From the NCBI GenBank assembly GCA_022570795.1, contig JAKUDP010000018.1:310001-374000 (forward strand): DNA of 64,000 nt. Direction: 5' to 3'. Below, one piece after another: positions 10,236-21,575 of the stretch. A model generated the notes under the pieces. The model saw only the letters and a list, made by a program, of their open reading frames with translations. It was not told the DNA's origin and made no database searches. Origin of the DNA: Sphaerulina vaccinii (taxonomy: Eukaryota > Ascomycota > Dothideomycetes > Mycosphaerellales > Mycosphaerellaceae). Within the stretch, counting starts at the first letter, position 1; each line of letters begins with the position of its first letter. A program made the position numbers and the translations under genes.

Positions 10236-12155
10236 GATACCACAGTATGCACCACTACGCGAGGCATGCTCTGCTCTCCCAAGCGCACTCCGATGCGCCT
10301 GGAGATCAATGCGATCATTGCAAGACGAATACGCACGCGAGAAGAGATGCGGGGCCAGACATGCCATTCGAGGCATCGAAGCGGTTCTGACATTGTGGAG
10401 AATATCGTCGCAACTCAGCCAGCTCCCACTACTCTTCACATGAGATGGATTTCCGTCTGCAACTGTGCTGGCTTCCCGCTCCACATTCTATGTAACTCCC
10501 CGCTTCCTTGCCAAGCGAGATGGTTCCAAGATCGAGCACACATGGGTACGCAAGCTTGGTGGCATTTCTGGTTGGCGCTTCCCAAGCAGCCGAGAACCGC
10601 ACGACCTTTGTCCCTGGAGAACGGGAGCGGAGTGGGCGGAGGCACAATTCCTTGTGCCAGTGTTGTCTCGATGCACATGACCTCCGGGCAGCCGTAGACG
10701 AGTACTGGAAGATGCAGGAATGAACGAGCAACGATGAATACGATCTTATCTGAAAGAAATGTGAAGGATCTATGATCTGCTGAATGTGGTTGGAAAAGGA
10801 CGTTGCAGATGCGCAGCAAGGAAGTTGGCACATTGAGAAACAGGATACCCATGTACCTACGCCGGACACAGACTTCGTTAAAGAAGCGCTATCCTTCACG
10901 CCATGAACTCGAACTCCGTATCCTACATTCTGGTCGATGTGTGATAGCATGAAACAATCAGACCCCTTGATACAATTGACAAAGCAATCACGTTCTCAGT
11001 CTCCTCGCTGCCCAATGTACGCGACGACTACTCCGCACATGCACGGAACCACAATTCTTCCAGCCGGATCTGCAACCACGATCTCACACTCCTCGCGTAC
11101 ATACTGTGTTTCGGGCCCGTCAGCAGTGTAGGGCATCTGGTTGTTTGATGAGGCTCAAACTGAGTATAACCACATTACCCGAAGCCAACACGAAGATAGC
11201 GCTTACGCGAGCACTTCTTGGAGTGGTTCCATGCTAGATAGGGCAGAGTGACGATGAGATGATGACCGAGCCGACCCAGTTACCAGTTCGGCGGAGTAAG
11301 CCAAGAAATGTTCAATGGGGTGGTTGCTGTGCTCGGGAACCGAGAATCCTTGGAAGTTAGAATTGTATGGGAGGGTCGGAGTATTCGGCTTCGTGTCAGA
11401 TGTACCTTCATGTGCTCAATGTAGGGCGTGGATGGAGAATGAGGCTGGGGAGTAGTGTGATGGAATGCACGAGCAGAAGAACAGTACACGTGGGTCTGAA
11501 ACAATGATTGAGGTCAGGAACAGTCCGATGTGCTTGAAGAACGTCTATGGGAGGTCTCACAGGCCAATTGCACCTCTGATACTTGGCTATGGTCTATACA
11601 AACACGGATGTTGCGGATTTCATGGTTGAGGAGGGATGAAGCAGTTGATATGGATTTCTTAGGGTTACGATCGTGCAAAACGTGTGGGACCGCGACGACA
11701 ACAACGTCAATATAGTTCAGCCCATGTTCATACTTCCTGTATGTCTTCTTTGCTATGTTCGAAATATGGTTCATCATTCTGAGCTTGTTCGCTTAGTTCT
11801 TGCCGATACCATGTCGAAATGGTCGAATTAACGATTTTCTCGAAATTCGACATATTCGCAAGTATCCACAAGATCAATCGCAGATCGGTGGTCATCTTCG
11901 CATACCAAAATGACTATACGTGATCCGGAGGGTCAAAAGGCTCTCGATGCCTACAGCGAACTCAATGATGTACAACAGTCTTAATTTTGAAAGCCGTTGA
12001 AAGTGCAGAGGGATGTCAATTGGCCGTGTCGGCTCTTAAGATTGTTTGACTATGGCAAGGGATGTTCTGGCGGCAAAGTGAACGATCCTGCTTGTACAAT
12101 CAGAGATCAGGATCTCTCTACACCTGCCAATTCCGTTCGTCCAATGGCCGCAGTC
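10236..12155. other. Intergenic region between RasB and the F-box-like gene
   Basis: About 1.9 kb between two genes that converge. Only short overlapping open frames without family motifs are seen. The first few hundred bases should be the RasB 3' leader. Nothing else is recognised. Confidence 0.45.
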
Positions 12156-13262
12156 CTATACATGGCCTGCGACTTGTAAAGCCTTGATAGTGATCAACGG
12201 TGCTGTGAAGAAGACCCAAATCGACAGAGCGATGGCGGGAAACCTTTCCCATGCCGCAGGGCTAAAGGTCTGTTGCCAGCCATGTATGAAACGCTGAAAT
12301 GGTCCCATGGCTATTGTCTCTTCTTCGTGCCGTTGAGCCCAGGTCTTCTGTTCAGCCTGCAGGAAAGCAGTGAGATCGATTTCAGCCCGTAGCAACCGTG
12401 TCACTGCATGGGAGACGTGGTGTTCAGCAGGTAAAGACGGCAGATCGTCCAGGATGCCTCTTAGGCTTGTCACTGATTCCAAATTGCCAAGAACCGACTG
12501 GTCGTGGCCGATGAACGCGTCCATAGCTGAAGCACAGAAGTGTCCGACCACAAGTACTTCTTCCTCAACCTGATCCTGTTGCCACACAGCTTGACTCCCA
12601 TGCCGACTCCAGTAGTCCTCGACCACATCCCAACATGTCACAGCCTCGAACTCGAGAGCACTTCGAACCTGTTCCCAAAATTTTGCATGGTAGGATGCCC
12701 ACAAGGTCCTGTACGACAAGCCAACAATGTTGAGCTCAGCCAGATTTCCTAGCAGGCGCAAAGGATATATGTCCACTTCCGAAGGCAAAGCAGACTCCCG
12801 ACATCCTGGTCTCTGTACCTCGACCGTGAACCGCCGCACTTTGTGCTGCTTGGAAAGGAACAAGCAAAGAGAGTATAGTACATTCTCCAAGCCCACGATT
12901 CGGCTGCCACCTGTCTCTCTCCACGCTGTGTGCTCGAAGAAGACGCGTATGTTGGGGGCTTTCTTGAGGATAGGTGGCCAGTCAAGCTTGATATAGTCCA
13001 TAGATTTCGAATTTTGACCCGCGGCAATCGCCCAGGACTGGCAGCAGTGTCCACGCACATGCACACCGAGTCCGTGCTGCACATGGACATCGATGGGATT
13101 GTCGGAAAGCACGCGACGAGCCTCGTTCCAGACTTGGCGGCAGGTGGCCAATAAATTGGGAGAGCAGGAGTGCGAGTTCGGGTCGAGAGCCTTTGCGTAC
13201 ACAGCGTTGCGCAACTCAGCCGGAAGGTCTAGAAACCCCAGGGGAGATGGTGATCGCTGCAT
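12156..13262 (-). CDS. Conserved F-box-like protein, function unknown
   Basis: Single-exon gene of 368 residues from ATG 13262. The upstream in-frame codons lack an ATG: the open frame extends to 13307 but begins with TTG. Near the N-terminus GFLDLPAELRNAVYAKAL matches the degenerate F-box-like start (LPxELRxxIY) that is very common in dothideomycete proteins, followed by NLLATCRQVWNEARRVL. Such proteins are usually annotated as F-box or hypothetical. The rest is alpha-helical with no catalytic motif I know. The extreme C-terminus is hydrophobic (AIALSIWVFFTAPLITIKAL), a possible tail anchor, which would be unusual for an SCF adaptor. The substrate is unknown. Confidence 0.8.
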   Translation of the reverse strand: MQRSPSPLGFLDLPAELRNAVYAKALDPNSHSCSPNLLATCRQVWNEARRVLSDNPIDVHVQHGLGVHVRGHCCQSWAIAAGQNSKSMDYIKLDWPPILKKAPNIRVFFEHTAWRETGGSRIVGLENVLYSLCLFLSKQHKVRRFTVEVQRPGCRESALPSEVDIYPLRLLGNLAELNIVGLSYRTLWASYHAKFWEQVRSALEFEAVTCWDVVEDYWSRHGSQAVWQQDQVEEEVLVVGHFCASAMDAFIGHDQSVLGNLESVTSLRGILDDLPSLPAEHHVSHAVTRLLRAEIDLTAFLQAEQKTWAQRHEEETIAMGPFQRFIHGWQQTFSPAAWERFPAIALSIWVFFTAPLITIKALQVAGHV

Positions 13263-14612
13263 GATTGAGCTTGGATGTCGTATCCGAGTATTGGTTCGAA
13301 TGTGCAAGATGTGAGTGTCAACTTAGCAAAAAGAATTTATCGAAGTCAGTCGTACCAGACTATACTCAGTGGCCACATAGCAGGTGGTCGAGCCAGCCAA
13401 TTCGAAACTCTATTCGGCAGATAGTCTTCAGAAATACAGAGAAACATTCAGACATGTCTGATCTTCTCTCGAAAGGTTTATGGCCATGTCTGCGATCAAG
13501 GCGGCGTAGTTTCCGCAGAATCTGCAGGTAATCAGCATTTCGAGGCCACAAGTTTTAGTATGTCCCAACTGATGCAGGAGCCGGTTTTGATCTCGAAGGT
13601 AGCAATGAGAAATGGCTGTACGTGAGCTTCTGCTTCTCCGAGAAGCCTCTCAGGATTTCGTATGAGTGCTTCAATAGACTCGTTTCGTTTCAGGCCATGA
13701 CAATGATGTTTATTGCACACCTTTAGTACTATGAGCTGATTAGCAGTTCAGCATACGGGTGTAAACACTCGTTCCGCAGTCGCCAGGCCATTCTGATTAC
13801 TGCCTCTACCGCGAGAAGAATGATGTCGGGATGTATTCACTTGCCGAAGCCATACCGAAGGGCAGGGCAGGGCAGAGTGGTCAAAGCCGAGAGTGCGTGT
13901 CGATCTGTGCCTGTGCTTGGAAGCGTGCAGAGCCGTCCCGGTCTCGGTACCACGAACACGAAATGATAGCAAAGAGCAACGCAACGAATCTGGCCACGAT
14001 TGAAGGTATGCAAGTAGCATTCGCTGATGTTCTCACTGTACTGTGTATCATGTCCTTCAAGTCAGAAGATCAGATGAGATCCGGCGCACAGACCAGCAGA
14101 GGAGTCAATTCACTCAACTATGATTTCATCGGGGAACTTGCCGTCAGCTCGCACCACCGACGCCATGCTGTTTCGCTTGCCTATATTCGCCGTTCCTCGT
14201 GGTTGATGGAGGGAGTCGTGATGCAAGACATGTCGGAAATGTGTTTCCTAGTATTCAATAGAGTAGTGCATGGTATCTGCTTCGCGTTAGAGTTGTGTCC
14301 TTGCAAAAATGTGTGGTGAGCGATGAGTGAGGTGACGAGCAAGGGAGAGGAGAAACGAGGAACAAGGTCCGAATTGGCAAGGCAAGGCAGGAACGACGTC
14401 ATGTCAGGCTTAGCGCACAAGCAAGAGCGGACTGTGTCTACGATTGATCACGTTTTGCTGCCATCACCGCCAAACAGAGAGTCGCGCCAACTCTATGCAC
14501 CACATCTCCATGCTCCGATGAGTCCACCTACTACCATCACACTCGCAGAGTCCTCATCGTGTGCGCTTGATGCTTGGGACGCGCCGAGAAGAGGCAGAGA
14601 CGGGCCAGAGCG
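13263..14612. other. Shared upstream region of the F-box-like gene and the histidine kinase
   Basis: About 1.35 kb between divergent starts (13262 on minus, 14613 on plus). No coding exon recognised. A long leader upstream of a large kinase gene would be expected here. Confidence 0.45.
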
Positions 14613-17600
14613 ATGAACTCGTCTCGGCCACAGAAGGAGACCATCGCCCAGGATGACTCTGAACACGACGACAGCGAGCCCACACCGACGAGGCTGCCTC
14701 CACGACCCAGCGCGCAGGAACTCCTGAGCGATGCGCGCCCTCAGCTCGTGCGATCGCCACCAGGACGCCTCTCAGATCTCGGCCAGGACGCGCACGACCC
14801 ACGGCATAACAGCCCGGCGGAGTCATCCACCGATGGCAGCTCGGATGACGGGGGTGCTGCTCGAGGCTCTGTGGGAGGGAAGGCTGCAGTGAAGAGAGGC
14901 TCATCTGCCAACCCGTCAGGCAAACAGATGTATGGCATATCGCCACAGCCGCAGGCAGATTTGGCAGACTTGAAGGATGCTCTCAAACGTGCTGATGTAC
15001 GTCCGCGCAGGAGCTATGGCACTCCAGGCGTGTCAGGAGTGACCAAGAGGGTGTCACCCATTCAAGAAGAGACAAGTGGTGGTTCGCCTCCCTCGATCAA
15101 CACCGTACTTGGGACGACCGAGCCTGTACGCACCACTTCCACCGAGTCCACAGAGTCTGCTCGGACCATTAGAGGCAGTGCTATGCCTACTCCGTCGGGA
15201 AACGTCCCTCTCAGAACACCATCCTATCCATTTCCTTATGTACCTGGAACGCCGCGACCATGGCCACATAACCTCCATCAGCCATTCACGGCACTGTCGC
15301 CAACCGTCACAGGTCCAGGACCGGATCAGGCTGACACTCCCGGAGGGTCTAGTTTCACTGTGCTTTCGGGTGGCAACACTCCAGCAGCGAACAGTACTTT
15401 CATGCCTACCGGTATGCAGTATGAAGGACTCGAGGATCCACGATACCCTACGCCAAATCTCTATGATCTTGTCCTACAGCTCAATACGGAGCCTGGATTG
15501 GAGCAATGGTGGACGACGGTAACGAACATTCTTCACGATCATTTCATGGCAGAGCGAGCGTCTCTTGTGCAGCCACTTGATCCCAACGATATCGAGAATG
15601 TGCCATGGGGTCAGAAAGCAACCTTCAGCATGAATGGCCGAGAAGACTTCGTGCCTCCTAGCGCATTCGAGCAACTGCAAGGTCTTGGTCTACATCGGCC
15701 TGACATACAGGTTCGGGAGCCCAGTACTGAGACCATGAGCAGTATTCAGCCACAAAAGCTTCACCCAGAACGTCTACGACCTCGCCTTGAGACACGACAC
15801 TCATATGCTGGACATGGTCGCGAAGTGCGTGATGTCCTAGGCGCATTGAACACTCCTCCTATACGAGCGAATTCCAGGCCCCTGGGACCTCAGAGGACTG
15901 TCACGCACGCAGCAGGCACAACCCCAGCCGCCTCTGGTGGCGATATACAGCCAAAGAGATTCCCGTCAGTGCACAGCACACGGCAAGGATCGCTAAACGA
16001 CCCAAACTTCAGCAGCCTCGCTGATCCTGCCGACGCTGGCCCTTATGCCGAGATCTTCTCCTCGATACGTCCTCTCGACCAAGAAGCCAACCCTCTTATC
16101 GAGTCAGGAGGTGTCTGTCGGGTGCTTGATCGTGGCAGGATCGTCACCATAACTAGGGACTACTCGGGCGACGAGAATCGGCCTGTAGTCTCTCGTTCTG
16201 CTCCCACTGCGTCCCACTCTGCAGGTATTCTCAGTCATCATCGCGCGCGTGGCAATGTCCCGCAGGCTGACTGGGGTTACAATGAGTATGAGCAGCACCC
16301 ACCATCGCCTTGGTCGCAGTCACCAGCGCCATCACCAGCTGTCCAGGCGGATGAGGAGATCAATCCATTCTTCGCATCTGATGACCAGTTGTTAGACGAG
16401 TCTTTCAATCCTGCGACCAGTCCCAAGGACTATTCACAGTACGACCAGGTCGAGGCTATTGGCATCGACCATGCCAGTACTGTGATACACATCCCTCTGA
16501 TTCATCCCACTCTGTCTCAGCCGATGCAGGCGCTGCGCATGACTCCGAGCGCGAAGGACTCTCCGCCCCACCTGTCGCGACGTGGTACTTTCGATCTCGA
16601 CAGGAAGTCTCCTATAGCGATATTGTCGCTATTGACTGCAACGGTGCCGTACCCTGGAAATCTTGTCACTGCGCTCAAGCTTCTTGGACCTCATCTGGCC
16701 ACATCTTTGCAGAATGCGAAGCAATTCTCATCCACTCATACCAGGGCAGTCAATATTCGACAACGACGAACGACTAGTGGCACTCGTGCAGGATCGGCGC
16801 CCATGATGGTCGAGCCGGCCTCATTGGAGGACATTGTCAATGCCGAGCTCGAGGAGCCACCAGGTTCGGAGAGCATGACCAGTCCTTCCGATTACTCTGG
16901 TCGTTCTCGCATCAGTCCTTCGGGCTCTATCGTGGGCACACCAGGCTGGGACCCTGCTGCGCATGGGTGGACGGCGAGTAGATCTCGTGGTGGCACTCCA
17001 GCATTCACGGGCTCAGAGATGGTCGACAATTACTTTGATGCGAAGATACGCTCGGGTCACAGAAGTGGAAGCAATGCGAGCAATACTATTGCCTCGACTC
17101 CAGCTAAACCCACGTCAAAAGCCTCAAGCAACACATCACAGACTGAGAGTGAGATCGCGCTATCGCGAGGTCAGCGCAAAGCCAGAGCCACTAGCAACAG
17201 CAAGCCAGGCAGGTCACCAATGCAGCCTCCATCGAGCGCGAACAGCTCTTCGCCCACAGCAGACTCATCATCGCCGCAGAGATCGACCATGACGCAGTTT
17301 CCAGACCTGTCTCAGCAGAGCAAGAGGCACTCGCTATTGCACTCCTATGGCGCCGACTTCGAGACAACATTTGGTGGCTTACAGGCATCGACACCCGCCA
17401 ATGCCCAAAGTTCTGGACATGCGCGGAAAGGCTCATACTCTGAGGATATGCCGCCGCCTTCAGAACGTCTTCTGCGAACGATCATTGATTCTGTCCCTGT
17501 TCAGATCTTCACAGCACAACCTGATACTGGGAATCTCAGCTGGGTGAACTCGAAATTTCTCATCTATCGTGGACAGGATCCTGCCCAAGTCCTGACAGAA

Positions 17601-20600
17601 CCGTGGGCAGCGATTCACCCGCATGATCATCGCGAGTTTCTACCAGCGTGGGAAAGATCACTGAGGACGTGTCAGCAACTGCAGCAGAAGGTGCGCCTAA
17701 GACGATTTGATGGAGCCTATCGCTGGTTTTATGTTCGCGCTGCACCACTCAAAGACAAGAAGCAGAAAGTAGTGCACTGGATTGGCACTCTGATGGACTT
17801 TCATGAGCAGCAGATTGCAGAAATAAATGCTGCGCGACAGCAAGAGACGGCTGCGTCAGAAGCCAAATACCGCGCACTCGCGAATTCAAGCCCACAAATC
17901 GTGTTCGCTGTGAACAAGACTCGCGGGGTGACATTCTGCAACTCCCAGTGGCTTCAGTACTCCGGACAGGCCGAAGCGCAAGCTCTTGGCGTTGGGTTCA
18001 TGGAGCATGTACATCCTGATGATCTGGTGAAGTGTAAACTGCCCTCCTTCGATTCGGAGACAAACAAGTTCAATGTACCGACCACCCTGCCAGCGGAGCC
18101 CGAGCGAACATTCAGTAACTCTGAGGTGTCTACGACCGATTCAAATGAGACGGAGAAGCCCTCCTCGGATCCATCGTCCGCGTCAGCCACGACATCTCCG
18201 TCTCCGATACAGCAACTGCCGCAGAGGAAGCTCTCTCATCTGGCATCTGCTGGTATTTTGAAGATCACGCGTGACACCGATGGTCGTCCATCATACTCAA
18301 CAGAGGTCCGGCTCAAGAGCAGTGATGGCGACTATAGATGGCACCTTGTCCGCGTTCTTATTGCTGAGCCTTTGCTACAGCACGAAGACGAGGAGGAGAC
18401 TTGGTATGGCACGTGCACCGATATCAATGACCACAAAGATCTCGAGCGAGACCTCAAGAACACCATGGACGCCAAGTCTCGATTCCTGAGTAACATGTCG
18501 CATGAGATCCGCACTCCCTTGAACGGAATCACTGGCATGGTAAACTTCCTCATTGACAGCAGTCTCTCTGCTGAACAAATGGAACATGTCAACATCATCA
18601 GAGCCAGTACCGAAGGCTTGCGAGGTCTCATCAACGACATTCTAGACCTGTCAAAAGCAGAGGCAGGGATGATCCAGCTCAATATGGACTGGGTATATGT
18701 GCGAGCACTCATCGAAGAAGTTAACGATTTGACATCTGCCATGGCTATTGACAAAGGCTTGGAGCTCAATTATATCGTTGATGAAAACGTGCCACCCCAG
18801 ATCAAGGGCGATCGCTTCCGCATTCGCCAGATCCTACTCAATGTTGTTGGCAACGCGATCAAGTTCACGCAGAAAGGCGAAGTCTTCATCAGATGTAGTA
18901 TACGGAAAACTGAAGGACGTCTTGAGGATGACGAGATGCTGATCAAGTTCGATGTGATCGATACTGGCCAAGGCTTTACCGATGAGGAGGCGGACTCGTT
19001 GTTCAAGCGCTTCAGCCAGATCGATGGTAGCAGCACACGGCAACACGGTGGTACAGGACTCGGTCTGGTGATCTCGAAGCAGCTCGCACAACTGCATGGA
19101 GGAGACATGAGCGCGAAAGGTGTGCCTGAGAAAGGATCGACGTTCTCGTTTTACATCAAGACCACCCTACCATCTGATGACGACAGGCCGCCGATGCCTC
19201 TGCCTACTCCTGGACCCGGACCTGTCAACATTCCAGTGTTGCCAGTATCACTCCCACTCGATGCGCGGCCGAAGTTTGCCTCTGAAGTCACTCAAACACC
19301 TCCACAGTATCCGCCAACCGCATCGGACGCAGGGCTCGAATCGCCATCAGTGTCTTCAGCTAGCTCCGACCCCTCCTTGCGCTCTGTCACAAGGACAGAA
19401 AGTCTGCGATCCGAACGATCATCTGCATCTTCCATTTCTCATGAGATGATTGCGGCCGGTGCACAGATCAAGCTTGCGCTACCATCGCATGAGTTGGCGC
19501 TTACAAGGTCTGACAGCCTGCCGTCAAGGTCGATTGATGCAATCGCTGCGAATTCGAATAACAACCTGCTTAAGCCGCACGCCAGCACTCCGCCGCCAAT
19601 GTTCTCGATCCTGGTCATCGCGCCGCTCAAGTATACTCGAGAAGCAACCGTGCACCATATTGACAAGACACTGCCCGGGAACGTGCCACACCAAATAACT
19701 GCGCGTGAAAGTCTGCTAGACTGCCAACAACTACTAGCTGGATCCGACCCTATCACATTCACGCATATCGTCGCAGTTCTGCAGGATGTCAGCGAGGTCA
19801 CAGCACTTATGGACCAGGTACTCGCTACAGCTACCTCTGCGACATCTATAGTGCTCATCACAGACTTGGCACAACGACGTAACATCATGGAACAGGCACC
19901 GCATCACAACTACGAGCAACTTGTGACGGATCGCAAGCTTAGATTCGTGTTCAAACCTCTGAAGCCGTCACGATTCGGACTAATCTTTGATCCTCAAAAG
20001 GAACGAGAGATGAGCTTGGATCGCAACCAAGACAGCGCACAGCAGGTCGCAGTCAACCAGAAACAAGTGTTCGAAGAACTGGCACGACGTCTCGGTAACA
20101 AGGGGAAGCGCGTGCTTCTGGTCGAGGACAACAGAGTTAACCAGATGGTCATCCTGAAATTCTTGTCGAAAGTCTCGATCAAGGTCGACACGGTCATGGA
20201 TGGAGTTCAATGCACCGACAAAGTGTTCGCACAACCACCGAACTTCTACTCGATCATCCTTTGTGATCTTCACATGCCGAACAAGGACGGCTACCAGACA
20301 TGCAAGGAGATTCGAAAGTGGGAGAAGACGAACCAGTATGCACACCTACCGATCATCGCACTGTCAGCCAACGTGCTTGGCGATGTTTACCAGAAGTGTG
20401 TGGATGCCGGATTCAACAGCTACATGACGAAGCCAGTCGACTTCAAAGAACTCAGCCAAGTTCTTATGACATTCATGGATCCCAGTGATCCCAGTAAACC
20501 TCATGCATTCATGAAGCTCAAGCATGGGCAGACATCACATAAGAGCAAAGACAAAACAGCTCAAGATCCTGCGAAGGATAAGAGTAAGAAAGTGGTGAAG

Positions 20601-20603
20601 TAA
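14613..20603 (+). CDS. Hybrid histidine kinase with two PAS domains
   Basis: Intronless, 1996 residues; ATG 14613 is the first ATG (the frame opens upstream at TTG 14574). Order: a disordered Ser/Pro-rich N-terminus; a conserved block near 290-350 (LYDLVLQLNTEPGLEQWW) and a second near 670-720 that together look like a split GAF-type region; PAS 1 at about 948-1070 (IIDSVPVQIFTAQPDTGNLSW) and PAS 2 at about 1083-1281 with a Ser-rich insertion; HisKA with phospho-acceptor His1297 in SHEIRTPLNGITG; HATPase with N box NVVGNAIKFT near 1412, DTGQGF, FKRFSQID and GGTGLGLVIS near 1478; a long Ser-rich linker; and a receiver at about 1832-1960 with VEDNRVNQM, acceptor Asp1885 in CDLHMPNKDGY, and TKP. 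All catalytic boxes are intact. It should feed a phosphorelay (Ypd1, then Ssk1/Skn7). The exact fungal kinase group is not assigned; there are no HAMP repeats, so it is not Nik1, and no transmembrane segment, so it is not Sln1. Confidence 0.95.
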   Translation: MNSSRPQKETIAQDDSEHDDSEPTPTRLPPRPSAQELLSDARPQLVRSPPGRLSDLGQDAHDPRHNSPAESSTDGSSDDGGAARGSVGGKAAVKRGSSANPSGKQMYGISPQPQADLADLKDALKRADVRPRRSYGTPGVSGVTKRVSPIQEETSGGSPPSINTVLGTTEPVRTTSTESTESARTIRGSAMPTPSGNVPLRTPSYPFPYVPGTPRPWPHNLHQPFTALSPTVTGPGPDQADTPGGSSFTVLSGGNTPAANSTFMPTGMQYEGLEDPRYPTPNLYDLVLQLNTEPGLEQWWTTVTNILHDHFMAERASLVQPLDPNDIENVPWGQKATFSMNGREDFVPPSAFEQLQGLGLHRPDIQVREPSTETMSSIQPQKLHPERLRPRLETRHSYAGHGREVRDVLGALNTPPIRANSRPLGPQRTVTHAAGTTPAASGGDIQPKRFPSVHSTRQGSLNDPNFSSLADPADAGPYAEIFSSIRPLDQEANPLIESGGVCRVLDRGRIVTITRDYSGDENRPVVSRSAPTASHSAGILSHHRARGNVPQADWGYNEYEQHPPSPWSQSPAPSPAVQADEEINPFFASDDQLLDESFNPATSPKDYSQYDQVEAIGIDHASTVIHIPLIHPTLSQPMQALRMTPSAKDSPPHLSRRGTFDLDRKSPIAILSLLTATVPYPGNLVTALKLLGPHLATSLQNAKQFSSTHTRAVNIRQRRTTSGTRAGSAPMMVEPASLEDIVNAELEEPPGSESMTSPSDYSGRSRISPSGSIVGTPGWDPAAHGWTASRSRGGTPAFTGSEMVDNYFDAKIRSGHRSGSNASNTIASTPAKPTSKASSNTSQTESEIALSRGQRKARATSNSKPGRSPMQPPSSANSSSPTADSSSPQRSTMTQFPDLSQQSKRHSLLHSYGADFETTFGGLQASTPANAQSSGHARKGSYSEDMPPPSERLLRTIIDSVPVQIFTAQPDTGNLSWVNSKFLIYRGQDPAQVLTEPWAAIHPHDHREFLPAWERSLRTCQQLQQKVRLRRFDGAYRWFYVRAAPLKDKKQKVVHWIGTLMDFHEQQIAEINAARQQETAASEAKYRALANSSPQIVFAVNKTRGVTFCNSQWLQYSGQAEAQALGVGFMEHVHPDDLVKCKLPSFDSETNKFNVPTTLPAEPERTFSNSEVSTTDSNETEKPSSDPSSASATTSPSPIQQLPQRKLSHLASAGILKITRDTDGRPSYSTEVRLKSSDGDYRWHLVRVLIAEPLLQHEDEEETWYGTCTDINDHKDLERDLKNTMDAKSRFLSNMSHEIRTPLNGITGMVNFLIDSSLSAEQMEHVNIIRASTEGLRGLINDILDLSKAEAGMIQLNMDWVYVRALIEEVNDLTSAMAIDKGLELNYIVDENVPPQIKGDRFRIRQILLNVVGNAIKFTQKGEVFIRCSIRKTEGRLEDDEMLIKFDVIDTGQGFTDEEADSLFKRFSQIDGSSTRQHGGTGLGLVISKQLAQLHGGDMSAKGVPEKGSTFSFYIKTTLPSDDDRPPMPLPTPGPGPVNIPVLPVSLPLDARPKFASEVTQTPPQYPPTASDAGLESPSVSSASSDPSLRSVTRTESLRSERSSASSISHEMIAAGAQIKLALPSHELALTRSDSLPSRSIDAIAANSNNNLLKPHASTPPPMFSILVIAPLKYTREATVHHIDKTLPGNVPHQITARESLLDCQQLLAGSDPITFTHIVAVLQDVSEVTALMDQVLATATSATSIVLITDLAQRRNIMEQAPHHNYEQLVTDRKLRFVFKPLKPSRFGLIFDPQKEREMSLDRNQDSAQQVAVNQKQVFEELARRLGNKGKRVLLVEDNRVNQMVILKFLSKVSIKVDTVMDGVQCTDKVFAQPPNFYSIILCDLHMPNKDGYQTCKEIRKWEKTNQYAHLPIIALSANVLGDVYQKCVDAGFNSYMTKPVDFKELSQVLMTFMDPSDPSKPHAFMKLKHGQTSHKSKDKTAQDPAKDKSKKVVK

Positions 20604-21575
20604 GGTAGTACTATCACCAGAAATGAGAAGAACACATACACAGAAACGCGCAACGGCCTGTTCAGAGAAGCATTGGGAGACACCTAAGAAAGAGGACGGC
20701 GACTTTGCGCATAGGGCGGGAGTAATGGGCGATGAACGAAAGTATACTTTGCAGTACTTCTAGCGAAGGCGCTCTCTTACAACAATCAGGCAAAGCATGT
20801 TATAGATGGGAATGCACAGCATTTGCGTGGCGCGGCGGGTTCCAAAGAAGCGGCGATCATGAGGAGCATCGCGTGGGGATCTGTTAGCAAGGTGTTCTGT
20901 CTTGGGATTTCATATCCTCTGTATAGTAGTAACAGGGACGTCAACTTCGGCGGTCCTAATGTATTCTTCACTACCTGAAACGGTCTCTGATACTGCCTGC
21001 TGTGAGTAAGAATCGTGCACCGCTCCATGCCACGCAGGTCAGGATTATGGCCGTGAATGCGTGAAGACAAGGCAGGTCATCGCGTCTCTCTCTTTACAGA
21101 GCGCATTGTCTTCCGACCGATTCTTCAGAGGAGATTCCGCAGGCCATGAGCTAGCACACAGGCCAATATGATGAGAGTACAGCTCGGAGCCGACTCACGC
21201 AGAAATGCGCGAATTCGACACAGCATGTAGAGGTGACATTTGTATTCGCTCTCGCACACGTCGCTACTTTTGACGACTTCGTATCTACACCCAGCCTTAT
21301 AGGGCTTCTGGACTGCCTCCCTAAAGCAGCCATTAAGCAGTCCGTCTCTACTGGCTCAGCCTCTTCGATATCGAGCGCGTCTAGAGGAGCGGCCCTTCGA
21401 GACATCGCGCTTGTTCCCGCCACGCCGTATAAACCAGTGAAGCCCTGGCGCAAGTCAACCCGAACTACGCCACGTGGACACGCTCTAAGCCTCACGTTCT
21501 TTAGTCCCTGATCCAGACATTATTTGAGTCTTTTCGTGGATCGAGACTACCTCACGGGAATACGTTAGTGACATC
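20604..21575. other. Intergenic region between converging kinase and PhzF genes
   Basis: About 970 bases, presumably holding both 3' ends. Only short shadow frames are present. Nothing recognised. Confidence 0.45.

Noticed and set aside
10429..10950. Minus-strand open frame of 173 codons downstream of RasB
   Set aside because: Composition is random-like and overlaps other frames; no motif, and it lies where the RasB 3' leader is expected.
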